Source: Desulfuromonadales bacterium (lineage in GTDB: Bacteria; Desulfobacterota; Desulfuromonadia; Desulfuromonadales; BM103). Taken from it: a stretch of DNA of 34,297 nucleotides. The notes below the pieces were generated by a model. It did no database searches. It had not been told where the DNA came from and saw only the letters and a program-made list of their open reading frames with translations. This document shows, piece by piece, positions 30,789-34,297 of this stretch. The stretch covers positions 1-34,297 of the forward strand of contig DAOVNV010000002.1 in assembly GCA_030630015.1 (NCBI GenBank), in the 5' to 3' direction. How positions within the stretch are numbered: position 1 is the stretch's first letter; every line of letters starts with the position of its first letter. The position numbers and the translations under genes were made by a program.

Positions 30789-32177
30789 ATGGAAAGAATT
30801 CTGGTTGTCGATGACGAGGCATTTATCCGGGAAAACCTGGAACGGATCCTCGAAGAAGACGGTTATCGACCATACTCAACGGCCAGCGGCGACGAGGCTG
30901 TCCGTGAGGTCAGTGAAGAAGAAATCGACCTAGTGCTGCTTGACCTGAATCTGGGCAACAAGAGCGGCCTGGATGTTCTGCGTGCCATGCGGGAGGTTGA
31001 TCCCGAGGTTCTGGTGATTATTATTACCGGCTACGGTACGGTGGAGAGTGCCGTCGAAGCCCTGAAACTTGGGGCATACGATTACATCAAGAAGCCTTTC
31101 AAGGCGGATGCGATCCGATTGATTGTCCGCCTCGCCCTGGAGACCCAGAATCTCAGGCGTGAGGTCAGGCAGCTACGCCGCAGCAATCCCATGCGCGACC
31201 TGCCGGATGATTCAGTTATGGTCGGGTCAAGCCCGCAACTGATGCAGGTCTATCGGCAGATCAGGGAGGTTGCCAAGCATGAGACGGCGACCGTCCTGGT
31301 AACCGGCGAATCCGGGACCGGCAAGGAACTTGTGGCACGCGCCGTACACCATCTCTCCCCGCGCGAGGGAAAACCTTTCATCGAGATCAATTGCGGATCC
31401 CTGCCTTTCAACCTGCTTGAAACAGAATTGTTTGGTCATGAGCGCGGTGCATTCACGGATGCCAAATCGCGCAAGATCGGTCTGTTCGAAGAAGCTGATG
31501 GAGGGACGATCTTTCTCGATGAAATCGGTGAGATGGATATGAATCTGCAGGTGAAACTGCTGCGGGTTCTCGAAGATCGGAAAATTAGACGGCTCGGGGG
31601 AACGCGCAACATCGATATCGACGTCAGGGTGATCGCTGCGACGAATCGAGATTTGAAGGAAGCCCTTGAGCAGAAGGCTTTTCGAGAAGATCTCTACTAC
31701 CGCTTGAACGTTTTTCCTATCCACGTTTCACCGTTACGCGAGAGACGTGAGGATATCCCGGCCCTCCTCGAACTCTTTCTGAAACATTTCAGCAGTGCGT
31801 TCAATAAGGATATTCGCGAGATCTCCAGGGACGCACTTGACCTGCTCATGCGCTACCACTGGCCCGGCAATGTGCGTGAATTGCGCAATGTGGTTGAGCG
31901 GATCTGCATCATGAATGACCGGCAGACCCTTCTGTCCGACTGCCTGCCGCGTGAAATATGGGGCGAAGAGCCGCTCAAGGAGACCCCTTTCACATATCAG
32001 GTTCCTCCCGAAGGTCTTCTCTTTGAAGAGATCGTTGAACAGGTGGAGAAAAGCCTGATCAGTCAAGCTGTACAGATGACAGGCGGCAATGTGGCTAAAA
32101 CGGCGCGTCTGCTCAGTTTGCCGAGGGGGACCCTGCGCTACAAAATGGAGAAGTACGGGTTGGTCGAAACCGTGTAA
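30789..32177 (+). CDS. Sigma-54-dependent response regulator (NtrC family)
   Basis: A 462-residue three-domain activator: receiver (1-120; Asp8, Asp9, phosphoacceptor Asp52, Lys in YIKKPF), AAA+ domain (about 143-370; Walker A GESGTGKE, Walker B GGTIFLDEIGEM, WPGNVRELRN) and a Fis-type helix-turn-helix at the end (GGNVAKTARLLSLPRGTLRYKMEKYG). The sigma-54 contact loop is GAFTDA (residues 220-225) instead of the canonical GAFTGA, a natural variant in some members. It is almost certainly the partner of the kinase encoded upstream. Targets are unknown; hypF starts 83 bp downstream and could be in the same regulon. Confidence 0.95.
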   Translation: MERILVVDDEAFIRENLERILEEDGYRPYSTASGDEAVREVSEEEIDLVLLDLNLGNKSGLDVLRAMREVDPEVLVIIITGYGTVESAVEALKLGAYDYIKKPFKADAIRLIVRLALETQNLRREVRQLRRSNPMRDLPDDSVMVGSSPQLMQVYRQIREVAKHETATVLVTGESGTGKELVARAVHHLSPREGKPFIEINCGSLPFNLLETELFGHERGAFTDAKSRKIGLFEEADGGTIFLDEIGEMDMNLQVKLLRVLEDRKIRRLGGTRNIDIDVRVIAATNRDLKEALEQKAFREDLYYRLNVFPIHVSPLRERREDIPALLELFLKHFSSAFNKDIREISRDALDLLMRYHWPGNVRELRNVVERICIMNDRQTLLSDCLPREIWGEEPLKETPFTYQVPPEGLLFEEIVEQVEKSLISQAVQMTGGNVAKTARLLSLPRGTLRYKMEKYGLVETV

Positions 32178-32260
32178 CATGCTTGAATCTCTCCGTTCTC
32201 AGGCATTGCTGACGGGAAATACGGATGCAGGTATAAGGCCTCGCGACAAGGTGACCGTCT

Positions 32261-34297
32261 GTGCAACGTCAACGCATCATCATCGATGGGATTGTCCAAG
32301 GGGTTGGTTTCCGGCCCTTCGTTTACCAACTAGCTGCCCGTTTGGGGGTCGTCGGTTGGGTGCGCAACGATGCGCGTGGTGTGACCATCGAAGCGCAGGC
32401 TGCCCCGGCGATTTTGGAACAGTTCTGTCTCGCCCTTCAGCAGGATAAGCCCCCTCTGTCAGTTATCAATAATTTTTCCAGCGCAAATCTCCCCCCTGTC
32501 TCCGAGGCCGGTTTTACAATACAAGCCAGCCAGAACGAAACCGGTTCGCTTGCGGGAGTTCCGCCGGACACCTTCGTTTGTGATGACTGCCTTGCCGAAC
32601 TGTTTGATCCGACCGATCGGCGCTACCGTTATCCTTTCATCAACTGCACCAACTGCGGACCACGCTATTCGATTATTACCGGCATTCCTTACGATCGACC
32701 CTTGACGACCATGGCAGACTTTTCCATGTGTTCTGCATGCCGCCTGGAATACGAATCTCCGGATGACAGGCGTTTCCATGCCCAGCCGAACGCCTGTCCC
32801 GACTGCGGTCCGCAGTTGTCGCTGGTCGACAGCCACGGTTCTTGCCTCGATGGCTGCGACCCGCTGGCGGAGACCGTGCAGGCACTGCTCGAGGGCCGGA
32901 TTGTCGCAATCAAGGGTCTCGGTGGTTATCACTTGGCGGTGGATGCCAGCAACGCTGCGGCCATCCGCGAATTACGCCGCCGCAAACTGCGCGACGAGAA
33001 ACCTTTCGCTATCATGTCGCGCGATCTCGATCAGGTCAGCCGTTACGCATATTTCAGCCCTGCGGAGGCGAAGCTGCTGAGTGGAGTCGAGAGGCCGATT
33101 GTCCTGCTGCAGAAAAAAGCCACGACCCTGCTGGCGGACGAAGTCGCCCCGGGCAACCGCTTTGTCGGAGCGATGCTGCCTTATACGCCGCTGCATCACT
33201 TGCTGTTCGAAAAACATTTCCTGGCACTGGTTATGACCAGCGCCAACCTCTCCGACGAACCGATTGCGTATGAAGATGAGGAGGCCTGTTCGCGGCTTGC
33301 AGGGATTGCCGACCTGTTTTTGCAGCACGATCGAAGAATACACACCCGGACGGATGATTCCATTATGCGTGTCATGGCTGACCGGGCGACGATGATACGC
33401 CGTTCTCGCGGGTTTGTCCCCAGGGGAATAGCCCTGCCTGCAGAGCAGGCCAGCGTCCTCGGGGTCGGAGCGGAACTGAAAAATTGTCTCTGCCTGACCC
33501 GGGCCGACCGCGCTTTTCTCAGCCAGCACATTGGCGATCTCAAGAACCTGGAGGTTTACGAGGCGTTTAAAAGGACGGCCGACCACCTGCAGTCGATCCT
33601 CGAAGTTCGGCCCGAAATCGTTGCGCACGATCTCCACCCTGATTACTACTCAACCTGCTTTGCAGAGGAAGAATGCGGGTTGCCGACTGTGGCGGTCCAG
33701 CATCATCATGCCCACCTGGCAAGCTGCCTGGCAGAGCATGGACGGACCGGACCGGCCATCGGTGTCATTTTCGATGGACTCGGTTATGGTCCTGACGGGA
33801 CATTGTGGGGTGGTGAGTTCCTGGTCGGTGATCTGTGCGACTTCGAACGTTTCGGGCATTTCCGCTATGTTGCGATGCCTGGTGGTGACCTGGCAACCCG
33901 TGAACCCTGGCGCATGGCGCTGGCTTGTCTGCAAGCGGCGTTTGGCGAGATTCCAGATACTGATACGGCCCTGTATGGAATTGACACGACCGAATGGCAG
34001 TTGGCTGGAGAAGCGGCCAGGCTGGGCGTAAACTCGCCGCTGACATCCAGCTGTGGCCGCCTGTTCGATGCCGTGGCAGCCTTGCTCGGGATCCGCCGCA
34101 AAGTCAGCTATGAGGGACAGGCTGCCCTGGAGTTGGAAATGCTGGCTGACCCGAAAGCGGAAGATCTTTTGTCGTACGATCTGATCAAGGATGGAGAGAC
34201 CATGGTTTTTGATTTTCTGCCGCTGATCCGGGACATTGTAAAACTCCGTGACCAGGGTGTGCCTGCGGCGGTCATTGCCGGACAGTTTCATGTGACC
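32261..34297 (+). CDS. hypF: Hydrogenase maturation carbamoyltransferase HypF (3' end outside window)
   Basis: The frame is open to the last base; 679 of about 770 residues are present. GTG 32261 is chosen for AAGGTGA 6 bp upstream and because it opens the acylphosphatase domain (VQGVGFRPF, catalytic Arg18 and Asn36). Two zinc fingers follow with exact spacing (Cys107/110/129/132 and 157/160/179/182), then the YrdC-like domain (GGYHLAVDA, MTSANLSDEP) and the carbamoyltransferase domain (AVQHHHAHLASCLAEH, VIFDGLGYGPDGTLWGGEF, SSCGRLFDAVAALLG). HypF makes the carbamoyl group that HypE converts to the cyanide ligands of [NiFe]-hydrogenase. This implies at least one such hydrogenase in the genome; the other hyp genes probably lie just beyond the edge. 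Confidence 0.96.
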   Translation, partial: MQRQRIIIDGIVQGVGFRPFVYQLAARLGVVGWVRNDARGVTIEAQAAPAILEQFCLALQQDKPPLSVINNFSSANLPPVSEAGFTIQASQNETGSLAGVPPDTFVCDDCLAELFDPTDRRYRYPFINCTNCGPRYSIITGIPYDRPLTTMADFSMCSACRLEYESPDDRRFHAQPNACPDCGPQLSLVDSHGSCLDGCDPLAETVQALLEGRIVAIKGLGGYHLAVDASNAAAIRELRRRKLRDEKPFAIMSRDLDQVSRYAYFSPAEAKLLSGVERPIVLLQKKATTLLADEVAPGNRFVGAMLPYTPLHHLLFEKHFLALVMTSANLSDEPIAYEDEEACSRLAGIADLFLQHDRRIHTRTDDSIMRVMADRATMIRRSRGFVPRGIALPAEQASVLGVGAELKNCLCLTRADRAFLSQHIGDLKNLEVYEAFKRTADHLQSILEVRPEIVAHDLHPDYYSTCFAEEECGLPTVAVQHHHAHLASCLAEHGRTGPAIGVIFDGLGYGPDGTLWGGEFLVGDLCDFERFGHFRYVAMPGGDLATREPWRMALACLQAAFGEIPDTDTALYGIDTTEWQLAGEAARLGVNSPLTSSCGRLFDAVAALLGIRRKVSYEGQAALELEMLADPKAEDLLSYDLIKDGETMVFDFLPLIRDIVKLRDQGVPAAVIAGQFHVT

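Noticed and set aside
32200..32260. Sigma-54 (-24/-12) promoter before hypF (GG-N10-GC near 32215-32230)
   Set aside because: Only the GG/GC spacing fits; the rest of both elements deviates from TGGCAC/TTGC.

Overview
The window reads as chromosome of a strictly or facultatively anaerobic, metal/sulfur-respiring member of the Desulfuromonadales (Desulfuromonas/Geobacter/Pelobacter relatives). The best marker is a small triheme cytochrome c7 of the PpcA type (21278-21550, minus), whose mature part looks very like the Desulfuromonas acetoxidans c7 protein as I remember it. The deltaproteobacterial ordering xseA-M23-xseB-ispA-dxs, many two-component regulators, a CBS/DRTGG inorganic pyrophosphatase and hypF fit this. 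Coding density is high, most genes overlap or abut in operons, and I see no tRNA, rRNA, CRISPR, phage or intact insertion sequence. The assignment is inference from gene content; no database was searched.

Layout. (1) 1-5272, plus strand: cell-division and cell-wall group: ftsE (cut by the window edge), ftsX, an EnvC-like degenerate LytM activator, a CtpA/S41 protease and a YibQ-type divergent polysaccharide deacetylase. A 160-bp palindromic, MITE-like element lies between the last two. (2) 5296-6696, minus: a MinD/ParA-type ATPase fused to a C-terminal domain I do not recognise. (3) 6827-12014, plus: xseA, M23 peptidase, xseB, ispA and dxs, ending at an intrinsic terminator. (4) 12076-13053, minus: a receiver-GAF protein whose receiver has lost the phosphoacceptor Asp. 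(5) 13309-16991: a biotin operon bioW-bioF-bioH-bioC behind a perfect BirA-type operator. It carries genes of both known routes to the pimeloyl precursor. (6) 17022-21039: an ArsR-type regulator divergent from a Na+/Ca2+ antiporter, a DUF3108 exported protein and a family II pyrophosphatase. (7) 21278-22705: cytochrome c7 divergent from a membrane-anchored XRE regulator with an external EF-hand. (8) 22706-23291: a non-coding stretch with two intrinsic terminators and a candidate structured leader RNA in front of a response regulator. (9) 23999-26740, minus: a 59-residue Cys-rich protein, an alpha/beta hydrolase, exported MsrA and a zinc alcohol dehydrogenase. (10) 26993-34297, plus: long-chain polyprenyl diphosphate synthase, a large Cache-HAMP-PAS histidine kinase, a sigma-54 response regulator and hypF, which runs off the right edge.

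How it works together. Exonuclease VII and isoprenoid genes share one transcript; IspA and Dxs feed the long-chain synthase encoded at 26993. The FtsEX/EnvC-like set should control division-site peptidoglycan hydrolysis. The kinase/sigma-54 pair just upstream of hypF suggests, without proof, control of hydrogenase or another anaerobic function.

No complete new defence or biosynthetic system is evident. The most promising unexplained items are the ATPase with an unknown C-terminal domain, the structured leader at about 23088-23256, the XRE/EF-hand membrane regulator facing cytochrome c7, the mixed BioW plus BioC/BioH operon, and the palindromic element at 3925-4085.
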